NCBI GenBank assembly: GCA_049317265.1
Contig: JBMOIP010000001.1
Coordinates: 251,244-315,243 of the forward strand
Length of the DNA stretch: 64,000 bases
Source of the DNA: CAIVAT01 sp049317265
Lineage (GTDB): Bacteria; Bacteroidota; Bacteroidia; Bacteroidales; FEN-979
Reading direction: 5' to 3'
Shown here: one piece after another, positions 1 through 8,221 of the stretch
How the letters are laid out: the number at the start of each line of letters is the position of its first letter
How positions within the stretch are numbered: the first letter of the stretch is position 1
Notes under the pieces: generated by a model
The model's input: the letters and a program-made list of their open reading frames with translations, nothing else
Database searches by the model: none
Told to the model about the DNA's origin: nothing
Translations under genes and position numbers: made by a program

Positions 1-1662
1 AACCATTGCATTGAGGTCGGTGGGCATCCGTTCTCCCGATTTCCCCCTCGAGTGGAGCAACATTCCACGGATGATGCTGTCGGCCCTCTTCCCGTGATCA
101 TTGATCTTCTTCACATTTCCCAGCAGATCGGTGATGATCCCGGTGAGGTATTTCAAATCCTTCGGATCGAGTGATCCGGAGAGTTTATCCAGCTCCTCCA
201 GCAGCTCCTGGATCAGCTCGGCGGAGAGTTCTGAGAAGTTGTTTACGAAATTCAGCGGATTCTTGATCTCGTGGGCAATTCCGGCCGTGAGCTGGCCAAG
301 TGAGGCCATTTTTTCCGACTGAACCAGCTGGGCCTGGGCGGCCTTGAGGGTTTGGAAGGCTGCATCGAGTTCATCATGTTTATGCCGGAGTTCGGTGGTT
401 CGTTCATCCACCTTTTGTTCGAGTGTTCTGTTGTACTCTTCCAGCTTTTCGTTCGACCGCAGAAGTTGTTCCGAAGCCTCCCTGAGTTCGCGGATGGTTG
501 TTGCCAGTTGCTGCTGCATCGAGATAAAGGAGGTGTTGAGCCTTCCGATCTCATCTTTGGACCTGATCACCGGCAGTTCCACCTCGAAATCGCCCCGGGC
601 AAACTTCTCGGAAGCGAGCGTCAGCTGTCGCAAAGGACTTGTAATGGAGCGGGCGATCAGGATGAGCAGGATGAGGAGTACGACGAATCCGCCCGCAGCA
701 AGCAAGCCAATTACCCAACTGAGGTGTGTGGCATCTGCCATGAATTCATCCACCGGAAACACTACTCCCACCGACCACCCGTTGATGGAGACCGGGGCAT
801 AGGCCAGCCAGCTGGGCTTGCCGTTCCTGGCATTTTTATAGGAGATCTCTCCGAAGCCCTTTTCACCATGAAGCATTTTCCTGCCGATGGCATGCAGGTC
901 AGGAGAGTTCCTTTCTTCTGCAATGCTGAAGATCGTTTCGTTCATGATGAAATCTTTCACAGGATGACTTACCATGACGCCATTCCGCGAGATCAGGAAT
1001 CCGAAACCGGTCTCATAAACCTTTATCTCGCTGATATTCTTCTGGAACCAGTCGAGGGAGAGGTCGATGGTAAGTATCCCAACGAACTTCTTTTGCCCGT
1101 TCCTTCGGTCATACAGTGGAACAGAATAGGTGGAAACCAGCTGGTCAACGCCACCCTCATCAAAATAGGGTTCACTCCACACGGGTTTTCCCAACTCCTT
1201 GGGAACTTCGTACCAGTCGAGCGTGAAATAGTCATACTGGTCATTGCCAAGGTGTTTGAAAGCAAGGGTGTCGTTCTGCCGGTAGTAGTAGAAAGAGAAG
1301 TATTTTTCCCCGGGGTGGCGGGAATAGGGTTCAAAGGCGAGGCAGGCGCCCAGGATCTCCTTGTTGTTGGCCACCATCATGGCCACCAGGTCCTGCATCT
1401 CCTTTTCCGAATCGAGGTGCCCCTCCACAATGGGGGCAAAATTATCGGGAATCTTCTGAATGGTGCTCAACACCTTGTCGATCCTGGATACTGTCACTCC
1501 TGTGAGGTTTTCGGCGTTGGTCTCGAGGTTTTTAATGATGATTTTCCGGGTAACTTTCAGGTTATAGGAGAAAAGCAGGATAAAGATAATCCCAAGGACG
1601 ATCATGATAGAGATGATCAGTTTGAAGGCAAGGCCTCGCCGGAAAATTTTGCTGTTACTCAT
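1..1662 (-). CDS. Sensor histidine kinase, 3' part cut off by the window edge
   Basis: 554 codons are visible and the frame is open to base 1, so the ATPase domain lies outside. The start at 1662 overlaps the stop of the binding-protein gene by four bases (ATGA). The protein begins with a transmembrane helix (about residues 11-30), followed by a periplasmic region of Cache-like length and a second helix with a HAMP linker (SITSPLRQL, then SKDEIGRLN). A coiled coil precedes a phospho-acceptor box LTAGIAHEIKNPLNFV with the predicted phosphorylated His at residue 464. What is seen is the topology, HAMP and H-box; that this is a two-component sensor follows from family knowledge. Translational coupling to the upstream binding lipoprotein suggests that the two act as one sensory unit. 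Confidence 0.9.
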   Translation of the reverse strand, partial: MSNSKIFRRGLAFKLIISIMIVLGIIFILLFSYNLKVTRKIIIKNLETNAENLTGVTVSRIDKVLSTIQKIPDNFAPIVEGHLDSEKEMQDLVAMMVANNKEILGACLAFEPYSRHPGEKYFSFYYYRQNDTLAFKHLGNDQYDYFTLDWYEVPKELGKPVWSEPYFDEGGVDQLVSTYSVPLYDRRNGQKKFVGILTIDLSLDWFQKNISEIKVYETGFGFLISRNGVMVSHPVKDFIMNETIFSIAEERNSPDLHAIGRKMLHGEKGFGEISYKNARNGKPSWLAYAPVSINGWSVGVVFPVDEFMADATHLSWVIGLLAAGGFVVLLILLILIARSITSPLRQLTLASEKFARGDFEVELPVIRSKDEIGRLNTSFISMQQQLATTIRELREASEQLLRSNEKLEEYNRTLEQKVDERTTELRHKHDELDAAFQTLKAAQAQLVQSEKMASLGQLTAGIAHEIKNPLNFVNNFSELSAELIQELLEELDKLSGSLDPKDLKYLTGIITDLLGNVKKINDHGKRADSIIRGMLLHSRGKSGERMPTDLNAMV

Positions 1663-2756
1663 TTCCCACGGGATTTTTGGACTGAATCATCAGGATGTTC
1701 CAGGGCGATGAAAGGCATGTAGAAGTTGTTAAAGGGAATCACCGAGCTGATCAGTTTGCTGCTGAGCATGATGTTGTTGACATTGTCATAATCCCTGGCC
1801 AGCAGTTTGGTGTTGATCGATTTTTCACCCTTCGGGATATAGAGTTCCCTGTAACGGCTGAGCATCCAGCGCTGGTGTGACTGGTTCACCGGGCGATTCT
1901 CTTTTTTTGCGATCCGGATCACCACATCGAGTGTTTCGTCAGGGTGCTTGAATGCATAATCCCAGCTTTCCAGGGTTGCGGTGACGAAATCGTAGCACAG
2001 GCCGGGATCGGAGCGCGTCTTTTTTGAAAGGCAGTAGATCCCGTCCTCCGGGAAGTTCAGTCCGTAATCGGCAAAGAAGAACGGAACAAGTTCGTTTGAA
2101 TCATACCCGTTGTTGAGGATCGAGTGGTATTCATCGAACCAGTTGGCATTGATCACATCCACCGCATCAAGCAGGAACAGCGTATTGGTGCTGCCGATGG
2201 GGACCATTTTCACGTCGAGGTTGTACTTCGCAAAAAGCGCTTTGGGTTGCAGTTCAAAGCCTGACCAGATGGCTGCTTTCTTGCCGTTGAGATCGCTTAT
2301 CTTTTGTATCCCGCTGCTTTTCTTGGCCAGCAACATCAGCGAAGACCGGTAGGAGAGTTGTGCAATGTTCACAATATCAACTCCCTGGGAGGCCAGCCCG
2401 ATGGCATTGGCAAGCCATAAAATTGCAAAATCGGCATGGCCTGTTTCGATGTCTTTTTTGGTGGATTTGAACGGATCGAATGGCAGGATCTCCAGGTCGA
2501 TGCCGTGTTTGCGGAAGATCCCCTTTTCAATGCCCATATAGTAACCCGAGAATTGGGCTGAAGTGACCCAGTAGGGCATGAGCCGCACTTTTCTCAAAGG
2601 GACGGATGACCCGGGAATGCCGGAATCCGGTTCCGGGGCTTCGGCTGCTTCAGGAGAGGTCCTGGAACAGGAGGTCGCCAGTAACAGCAGCAGAGTAAAG
2701 GCAAAGCAAAGAGGCCGGTTGACGCGAGCTGGTTTGGAGAGGTAACTGTAAATCAT
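1659..2756 (-). CDS. NMT1/THI5-like periplasmic substrate-binding lipoprotein
   Basis: The 365-residue protein has a signal peptide ending in lipobox LATSC (Cys30), so it is probably membrane anchored. The mature part has the SsuA/THI5 binding-protein pattern: a start like MPYWVTSAQFSGYYMGIEKG, then GIDLEILPF and ADFAILWLANAIGLASQG. Members of this family bind sulfonates, pyrimidines or amino acids for ABC importers. No permease or ATPase gene is adjacent. The gene is coupled to a histidine kinase by a four-base overlap, so a role as a ligand-sensing accessory of that kinase is more likely than import; this is inference. The ligand cannot be read from the sequence. Confidence 0.8.
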   Translation of the reverse strand: MIYSYLSKPARVNRPLCFAFTLLLLLATSCSRTSPEAAEAPEPDSGIPGSSVPLRKVRLMPYWVTSAQFSGYYMGIEKGIFRKHGIDLEILPFDPFKSTKKDIETGHADFAILWLANAIGLASQGVDIVNIAQLSYRSSLMLLAKKSSGIQKISDLNGKKAAIWSGFELQPKALFAKYNLDVKMVPIGSTNTLFLLDAVDVINANWFDEYHSILNNGYDSNELVPFFFADYGLNFPEDGIYCLSKKTRSDPGLCYDFVTATLESWDYAFKHPDETLDVVIRIAKKENRPVNQSHQRWMLSRYRELYIPKGEKSINTKLLARDYDNVNNIMLSSKLISSVIPFNNFYMPFIALEHPDDSVQKSRGK

Positions 2757-2810
2757 ACCGTGAAAGTGGCGGAGTGGAGGAAAAATAAAGGTAAAGTTAC
2801 TGTAAATTTA

Positions 2811-2818
2811 TACATTTG
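2811..2818 (+). promoter_or_regulatory. Bacteroidota -7 box of the alcohol dehydrogenase gene
   Basis: TACATTTG fits TAnnTTTG exactly. It lies 16 bases before the ATG at 2834 and overlaps an in-frame TTG at 2816, which argues against TTG as the start codon. No clean -33 TTG was found. Confidence 0.55.
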
Positions 2819-2833
2819 AATAAAAATAGTCCC

Positions 2834-3781
2834 ATGAAGGCGCTTTTCTTTAACGGTTCATTGTCCCTGAGGGATATTCCTGTCCCGGTACCCGGCGAAA
2901 AGGAGGTTCTGATCAGGATTCTCTTTTCAGCCATCTGCAACACCGACCTCGAAATTCTGCAGGGTTATATGGGGTTTTCCGGCATTCCGGGACACGAATT
3001 CGTGGGGGAGGTGGTCTCGACGGGAAGCGAATTTTACGGGAAAATGGTTGTTGGCGAGATCAATTGTCCCTGCGGAGTGTGTTACCTGTGCAGGAGTGGC
3101 CGCCGCACCCATTGCCCAAACAGGACGGTGCTTGGGATTTTCAACCATCACGGGGTATTTGCCGAATATATCGTCCTTCCGGAGGAGAACCTTCATGTTG
3201 TACCAACCGGCGTGTTGCCCGAACAAGCTGTATTTACCGAACCCCTGGCAGCAGCCCTTGAGATTTTCGAACAGGTTCATATTAAGCCAACTGAGAAAGC
3301 CTATATCTTCGGGGCAGGAAAGCTTGGGTTGCTGATTGCACAAATATTCCGGCTGAACGGGTGCGATTACACTCTTTTTTCACGGAGTGAAGCCAGGATA
3401 ACAAAAGCGAAGTCGATGGGGATCAATGCCACCCTGCTTTCAACCCTGAGTGATACTGACAAAGCCGAAGTTTGTGTCGATTGTACTGGAAATTCTGAAG
3501 GAATTAACGTTGCGCTCGCCCATCTCTATCCCCGGGGAAAGCTCATCCTGAAAACCACCGTGGCACAACCCGAAATAATCGACCTGAACCAGCTTGTCAT
3601 CCATGAATTTGAGCTTATCGGTTCCCGCTGCGGGCCTTTTAAGCCGGCATTGAAACTCCTCGGTAAAGAGCTGGTTAATCCGATGCCCATGATATCCGGA
3701 ACATTTGACTTTGATGATATCCTGGATGCATTTGAGTTTGCAGCACAACCGGGGGTGTTGAAAGTGTTGATCCGGTATTAG
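2834..3781 (+). CDS. Zinc-dependent medium-chain alcohol dehydrogenase family protein
   Basis: The 315-residue protein is a medium-chain dehydrogenase/reductase that oxidises an alcohol or polyol with NAD(P). The catalytic-zinc region is present (SAICNTDLEI, then GIPGHEFVGEVV). The structural-zinc cysteine cluster is NCPCGVCYLCRSGRRTHC. A Rossmann glycine motif is seen in AYIFGAGKLGLLIAQIF. The protein is a little shorter than the usual 340-350 residues. I chose ATG 2834 rather than the in-frame TTG 2816 because the -7 promoter box covers the TTG and the family begins with the MKALFF-type strand. It is monocistronic and the substrate is unknown. Confidence 0.88.
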   Translation: MKALFFNGSLSLRDIPVPVPGEKEVLIRILFSAICNTDLEILQGYMGFSGIPGHEFVGEVVSTGSEFYGKMVVGEINCPCGVCYLCRSGRRTHCPNRTVLGIFNHHGVFAEYIVLPEENLHVVPTGVLPEQAVFTEPLAAALEIFEQVHIKPTEKAYIFGAGKLGLLIAQIFRLNGCDYTLFSRSEARITKAKSMGINATLLSTLSDTDKAEVCVDCTGNSEGINVALAHLYPRGKLILKTTVAQPEIIDLNQLVIHEFELIGSRCGPFKPALKLLGKELVNPMPMISGTFDFDDILDAFEFAAQPGVLKVLIRY

Positions 3782-3789
3782 AACTTGAA

Positions 3790-3894
3790 TTTCCCGCAGA
3801 GTTACGCAGATTTTTCCGCAGATTTCCGCAGAACAATGTTGCTGCCCTTTATCTGCGAAAATCAGCGTTTTAATCTGCGAAACTCTGCGAGAAA
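3790..3894. repeat. Long imperfect inverted repeat with CGCAGATT sub-repeats
   Basis: The arms 3790-3812 and 3872-3894 are complementary over about 22 bases with few mismatches (CGCAGAGTTACGCAGATT against AATCTGCGAAACTCTGCG). Inside are further copies of CCGCAGAT. It fills the gap between two convergent genes and may work as a bidirectional terminator, although there is no clear U-tract. It resembles dispersed palindromic intergenic repeats; whether other copies exist in this genome cannot be seen here. Confidence 0.7.
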
Positions 3895-3899
3895 CCAAA

Positions 3900-4520
3900 T
3901 CACCCCAACAATTTTTTCTTCCGGTCTAAAAACTCCTCCTCCGTGATGATTCCGCGCTGTTTCAGTTCAAACAGTTTTTCAATTTCAGCAGCCACATCCG
4001 ACTGCGATGGTTTGCCGTGCGAGGTGGAAATTGCCTTTGCCAGCTCCTGTGCCTGGCTCAGGATCTGCGACCTTTTATACTCCTCCTGCATCTGGGTGAT
4101 GGTATCTTTCAGCTCCCGTGGCTTCTCCACCATGTGGTAAACCGTTGAGCCGATTTCCGCAGCTGTCTGGATCTGCACGTTTCCGTAGCCGAACATCCTG
4201 CCCCATATCGACTGTTCATACGTCACATTGTTGATCTTATCGAGCGGGCTCTCCTTTGAATTGAGCGAAATCACCCCAAACTCATCAATCACCCGCAGGT
4301 TGGTCACGGCCCAGAGATTATTTTGCCGGGCCTTGTATTGATATGCCAGGTAGGCCAGCGGAAAGAGCGGGATCAGATACCCGTAAGCCCATCCTGAGGC
4401 GCCGATGGCGATTCCAAGGGCCAGGCCAATCGCTACAATGACAAATGGAAGTACCAGGGTAAACCAATGTGTCCTGATCACCAGGGAAACTGTTTCGTTG
4501 TTTTTTAGTTTGGTTCTCAT
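3900..4520 (-). CDS. PH-domain (bPH2/YdbS-like) membrane protein with C-terminal SHOCT domain
   Basis: The 206-residue protein has two hydrophobic segments near the N-terminus (about residues 20-37 and 42-60). A bacterial PH-type domain follows, with the typical run WAVTNLRVIDEFGVISL and SPLDKINNVTYEQSIWGRMFGYGNVQIQT. The last about 30 residues form a SHOCT motif (EIEKLFELKQRGIITEEEFLDRKKKLLG). Such proteins are widespread and their function is poorly known; SHOCT is thought to mediate oligomerisation or tethering. An octamer tandem array lies directly upstream of the start. Confidence 0.85.
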   Translation of the reverse strand: MRTKLKNNETVSLVIRTHWFTLVLPFVIVAIGLALGIAIGASGWAYGYLIPLFPLAYLAYQYKARQNNLWAVTNLRVIDEFGVISLNSKESPLDKINNVTYEQSIWGRMFGYGNVQIQTAAEIGSTVYHMVEKPRELKDTITQMQEEYKRSQILSQAQELAKAISTSHGKPSQSDVAAEIEKLFELKQRGIITEEEFLDRKKKLLG

Positions 4521-4540
4521 GGGGAATGGAGGTTAGGGAT

Positions 4541-4595
4541 GGGTAATGGGTAAACGGGTAAACGGGTAAACGGGTAAACGGGTAAACGGGTGAAC
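4541..4595. repeat. Octanucleotide tandem array (GGGTAAAC)n
   Basis: Five exact head-to-tail copies of GGGTAAAC (4548-4587) are followed by GGGTGAAC and preceded by a partial copy GGGTAATG. The array sits upstream of the PH-SHOCT gene start. It is related in sequence to the TGGTAAAC array near 62.9 kb. Confidence 0.9.
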
Positions 4596-4638
4596 AGGGC
4601 AAAGGTAGTTCAAAATTTAAAAAGATCACCCGGGTGGG

Positions 4639-4854
4639 TCAATTGGCGGGGTTGGGTGGGTCGGGAATGTTCACGGCTGTTGGGAAGAGGTCGCGGTGGC
4701 GACCGGGGTCGAAGGGGATGGGGCCTTCGTCGAAGGTAATTTCTGAGGGCGGTTTTCCCTTTATTCTGGATTTAGAATGCCCAAGAGTGTTCTCATCCTG
4801 TGTGGAGTTGGATCTTTTTTTGACTGGTTTATTCTGAAGGTTCACCTTTTTCAT
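4639..4854 (-). CDS. Small hypothetical protein
   Basis: A 71-residue reading frame with no domain that I recognise. The N-terminal half is lysine-rich and the end is proline- and aspartate-rich (EGPIPFDPGRHRDLFP, then NIPDPPNPAN). It has plausible codon use and fills an otherwise empty gap on the same strand as its neighbours. No promoter box or ribosome-binding site was seen. It may be a real small protein or chance. Confidence 0.4.
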   Translation of the reverse strand: MKKVNLQNKPVKKRSNSTQDENTLGHSKSRIKGKPPSEITFDEGPIPFDPGRHRDLFPTAVNIPDPPNPAN

Positions 4855-4907
4855 ACCGGTTTGTTGGTTTATTTGATCACTGGTAAAATCGCATGTCTGA
4901 TCATCTG

Positions 4908-6152
4908 CTATGCGTAAATCCTTGGTAAAAACTTCTGCTGAATTCCATTGGCAAGCAATTGCGCAATCTCCTTGCGGGAAAACCCAAATACCTTTGCACC
5001 ATAATCGTATAAAAACCCAATCTCGTCCTTAGAAATCTCCTTGTCGGCAATGACAATGTTCATCAGCATGTCGAACATGGGGAAACGCTCGCCGGGGTTT
5101 AATTCCAGCAGTTTCGCCGCTGATTTATCCATGATTTCACGGACTTTTCCCGACTCTGCAATGCCTTTGAGGAATCCTGCAGGAAAGATGGTGAACTCCG
5201 ACAGTTGTTTCAGAATGGCCTCATATTCATAGGGGTTCAACTCACCATCGGTACTTGCCATCACCATGCCCGCAGCAGCAATGAAATACTTCCGGTGGTA
5301 ATCGGTTTCTGAGCTGCTCAGCACCAGGAGAGTCTGGATAAGATCCTCTATTTGGGTCGAAAGAGGTCCATCCGCCTGCAAGGGCTTTTTCTCAATAACT
5401 GACCGGTAAGTTGCAGAGGTACTGAACAACTGGATGGCTTTTATACGGATCGGATTGATGGGATGAGACATAAGGTTTCCTGCCTTATTTTCGCGGAAAA
5501 AATCCAGGATTCGTTCATTTTCAGCAAGGTAGGCGTTATGGTCAAAGTTGATTCGCTCGGCAGCCAGTCCCGAAGCCAGTTTAAAAAAACCGGAAACGCA
5601 TTTTTCAAGGTTCGGACTGGCAATAAAGCCGTACCTGTCGGCTGTCAGTTCAGCAAGTTTTTGCCAGAGCTGAATCTTGTGGTTCAGGATAACCGGGATG
5701 CGGGCTGTGTCGGGAAAGACGAAGTTGATCAGTTTGACGATGTTCGAATTATGGGTGATGAGGTGACCGATCTCATGGCCAACAACAAACCTTAACTCAT
5801 CATCATCAAGCTTGTCAACAAGTCCGGCGTTGATGTTGATGATGTGAGGTTCGCCGGGTTCAAGACTGGACAACGACCATGCATTGAATTCAGGAGAATT
5901 GTTGATGAAAAACTCCACAGGTTCGTCAAATTCAAGGACCTCTACCACCGATTGAAACATGTTGTGAAGTTTCGGGGCAAGTTCACGGGTTGCTTTGAAG
6001 CTATGCCCTTCCAGGATATATTTCCACTCATTCTCAAATTTGCCGATCTTCCCTTCACTAAGGATCTCTTCTAAGAGGTCTCCCTCCATCAACTGGAACA
6101 ACTCTTGTCCCAGTTGCATTTCAAGTTCTATTCGTACCATGTCAGTGTTCAT
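4908..6152 (-). CDS. M48-like metalloprotease with C-terminal TerB-like domain
   Basis: The 414-residue protein has a zinc-protease motif VGHEIGHLITH (HEIGH at residues 126-130) and a downstream third-ligand motif AELTADRYG (Glu168). The peptidase part covers about residues 40-260. The C-terminal about 120 residues are an all-helical TerB-like domain (YFIAAAGMVMASTDGELNPYEYE, with a second acidic motif MNIVIADKEISKDEIGF). No signal peptide or membrane segment is evident, so it is probably cytoplasmic, unlike classical HtpX. The start overlaps the end of the upstream gene by 11 bases, implying co-translation. The substrate is unknown. Confidence 0.8.
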   Translation of the reverse strand: MNTDMVRIELEMQLGQELFQLMEGDLLEEILSEGKIGKFENEWKYILEGHSFKATRELAPKLHNMFQSVVEVLEFDEPVEFFINNSPEFNAWSLSSLEPGEPHIININAGLVDKLDDDELRFVVGHEIGHLITHNSNIVKLINFVFPDTARIPVILNHKIQLWQKLAELTADRYGFIASPNLEKCVSGFFKLASGLAAERINFDHNAYLAENERILDFFRENKAGNLMSHPINPIRIKAIQLFSTSATYRSVIEKKPLQADGPLSTQIEDLIQTLLVLSSSETDYHRKYFIAAAGMVMASTDGELNPYEYEAILKQLSEFTIFPAGFLKGIAESGKVREIMDKSAAKLLELNPGERFPMFDMLMNIVIADKEISKDEIGFLYDYGAKVFGFSRKEIAQLLANGIQQKFLPRIYA

Positions 6153-6711
6153 TGTTTAGTGTGCGGAGGTTATTTATCATCCTGGCCTTGTTGATTCTTG
6201 AAACCAGGTCGCTGTTCTTCTTTAACTGGGCTATTTTTTCAATGGTGAGAAGCATCTCCTCCGACTCAGCTTCTCTCAGGAGCATCTCATACACCATCAT
6301 CTCCTCTGTGTAAATTTCAAAAAGGCGGAGTACCTGGAATGACATCAGTTCACTTACTTTATTCGTAATCTCCACGGCTTTTCCCTCTTTATCTGAGGAG
6401 GCGACATGGATAAGCATTTCAGGCAAACCTTTGCTATGGATCCATTCAAAATCGATCTCATTGGCCAGGCTGCAACCCATTAGCCGGAATAACAGCTCCC
6501 AGTCGAACATGTCCGAACAATCTTCGGGAACGAGGTAGGGAACAACAAGAAACTTAGCCAGGTAGGGATCATAAAACGGAAAATCCCTGAATTTCCTGAT
6601 CTTTTTGAATGGCTGAACCAGTGATTCATAGTTTTTTACTAATTCCTCCTTTTCGGGAGAAAGTTTTAATTCCTTCAGGTAACCGGGGAGGTCGAACAAG
6701 TAATTTTTCAT
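6142..6711 (-). CDS. Hypothetical protein co-transcribed with the M48-TerB protease
   Basis: A 189-residue, mostly helical protein that I do not recognise. It contains a hydrophobic middle (FLVVPYLVPEDCSDMFDWELLFRLMGCSLA) and a charged C-terminal helix. I chose the ATG at 6711 (MKNYLFDLPGYL); the frame is open upstream to 6825, but that part would run into the promoter region of the divergent AAA gene. The 11-base overlap with the protease gene suggests that the two products work together. Confidence 0.7.
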   Translation of the reverse strand: MKNYLFDLPGYLKELKLSPEKEELVKNYESLVQPFKKIRKFRDFPFYDPYLAKFLVVPYLVPEDCSDMFDWELLFRLMGCSLANEIDFEWIHSKGLPEMLIHVASSDKEGKAVEITNKVSELMSFQVLRLFEIYTEEMMVYEMLLREAESEEMLLTIEKIAQLKKNSDLVSRINKARMINNLRTLNNEH

Positions 6712-6750
6712 AATCTCTGGTTTGGCTATTGTTTGGAACTCAAAAATAGA

Positions 6751-6758
6751 TATATTTG
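6751..6758 (+). promoter_or_regulatory. -7 box upstream of the ClpX-like gene
   Basis: TATATTTG matches TAnnTTTG and lies 24 bases before the ATG at 6783. TTTG at 6732-6735 could be the -33 element, but the gap is short at 15 bases. Confidence 0.5.
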
Positions 6759-6782
6759 AAACAACTTTGAAATAATTACCGA

Positions 6783-8216
6783 ATGAAATCGAAATCCCAC
6801 CTCTATGGTATCCCGGTCCTCTCACATCTCAAAAAATCATTTATCGAAGGATTTTACCGGGTGATGTTCCTCTCCTATCATTTTTCTACAGATGAAGCAG
6901 ATACCATTATAAAATCGATTTTTGAGTTTAAAAAAAAGGAGAAAGACCTTAAAGAACTGAAGACCACTGCGGAGGAGTCCCTGGAAAATGATCTGGATAA
7001 TACGGATAGATCGGAGGAGTATATCAAACGTCGCAGGGATAAAGTTCTTAACTGGATCAAGGTGTTTCCTGAGACCACGGAAGAGGAGCTGCAGGAGTAT
7101 TTCAAGTTTCACACCATCCCGAATCCCGACATTCATGATGTGCTTGGTTTTCGAACCACCCTGCTGATCAAAGCCCCATCCGATATTAAGGAGAAGCTCG
7201 ACAAGGTCATCATCGGCCAGCATAGGGCGAAAAAAGTGATGAGCTTCGCTTTCTACCTCCATCTGCTTCGAACCGGGATCATCAGCCCGCACATTCACCG
7301 CCTCAAGGGGGTTAATGGAAGCAAGCCGAGCATTTTGCCCAAACCCAACATTCTGCTGGTAGGGCCTACAGGTTCCGGAAAAACATTGACCATCAAGACT
7401 TTGTGTGGCATGTTCGGAATCCCTTTTATCAAGGTTGATTGTTCATCCCTCACCAGTTCAGGCTATGTAGGCAACCATCTGAACGATTACCTCAAGCAGC
7501 TTATCCATCACCATGGGAAGGCAAAAGCCGAGCAGGCAGTGATCTTTTTTGATGAGTTCGACAAGATGAGCGAGATCAACATCGGCGGGAGCGGCCGCGG
7601 ATCGGTAGGAGGCATCGAACTGCAACAGGAGTTTCTTTCATTTCTGGAAGACCGCGACAGGATCATTACACGCACAGGGTATGAAGATGGCCGTTCGCAG
7701 GAGACCATCAACATTGAAAATATGATGCTGATTTTCAGTGGCAGCTTTCATGGAGTGGAGGATCTGATTATGAAACGGGTGCAATCCAATAAAAAGGAGT
7801 TCACGAAGTACCTGAAGAGCCCGCAGGAGCTGAAAGAGGAGGAGAACATTCTCCAGAAGATCAATTACAGCGACATCATCAGTTTCGGCATCATCCCGGA
7901 ACTCACCGGGAGGCTGGGTTTCATCGCCGTCCTCGACAAACTCTCGGAAAGCGATATCGTCCAGATTCTAAAAGGCGCCGCCGGCGGCATCATCGAGCAA
8001 TACCGCAACTATTTCACCCATCACTTCGACCGGCTGATCATCGAGGAAGAGGTATACGAACTCATTGCCGCTGAAGTCCTGAAGCGTAAAATCGGCGCCC
8101 GTGCCATCAACGGCATTATCATCGAGTTGTTGCAGGATCTGCTGTATGATGCGCCGAATGAATTTGAGGAAGAGTTCAGGATTGACCGGGAGTTTTTTGG
8201 GGGGAGGTTTGTGTAA
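6783..8216 (+). CDS. ClpX/HslU-like AAA+ ATPase without a zinc-finger domain
   Basis: The 477-residue ATPase has Walker A GPTGSGKT (194-201), Walker B FFDEFDK (around 255-260) and a C-terminal AAA lid with the sensor-2 like arginine in RKIGARAINGIIIELL. The pattern LDKVIIGQHRAKKVM before the P-loop is typical of ClpX/HslU. The N-terminal about 130 residues are a charged helical region in place of the ClpX zinc-binding domain, so it is not housekeeping ClpX. The extended loop after Walker B (GGSGRGSVGGIELQQEF) matches the ClpX layout. It lies divergent to an M48-TerB protease and may supply unfolded substrates to it; that is inference. Confidence 0.82.
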   Translation: MKSKSHLYGIPVLSHLKKSFIEGFYRVMFLSYHFSTDEADTIIKSIFEFKKKEKDLKELKTTAEESLENDLDNTDRSEEYIKRRRDKVLNWIKVFPETTEEELQEYFKFHTIPNPDIHDVLGFRTTLLIKAPSDIKEKLDKVIIGQHRAKKVMSFAFYLHLLRTGIISPHIHRLKGVNGSKPSILPKPNILLVGPTGSGKTLTIKTLCGMFGIPFIKVDCSSLTSSGYVGNHLNDYLKQLIHHHGKAKAEQAVIFFDEFDKMSEINIGGSGRGSVGGIELQQEFLSFLEDRDRIITRTGYEDGRSQETINIENMMLIFSGSFHGVEDLIMKRVQSNKKEFTKYLKSPQELKEEENILQKINYSDIISFGIIPELTGRLGFIAVLDKLSESDIVQILKGAAGGIIEQYRNYFTHHFDRLIIEEEVYELIAAEVLKRKIGARAINGIIIELLQDLLYDAPNEFEEEFRIDREFFGGRFV

Positions 8217-8221
8217 CGATA

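Noticed and set aside
352..1722. A 456-codon + strand reading frame
   Set aside because: It is antisense to the histidine kinase, whose minus-strand frame shows HAMP and H-box motifs; the + frame has no recognisable domain.
2816..2833. TTG start for the alcohol dehydrogenase
   Set aside because: It overlaps the TACATTTG promoter box, and the ATG at 2834 gives the normal N-terminus.
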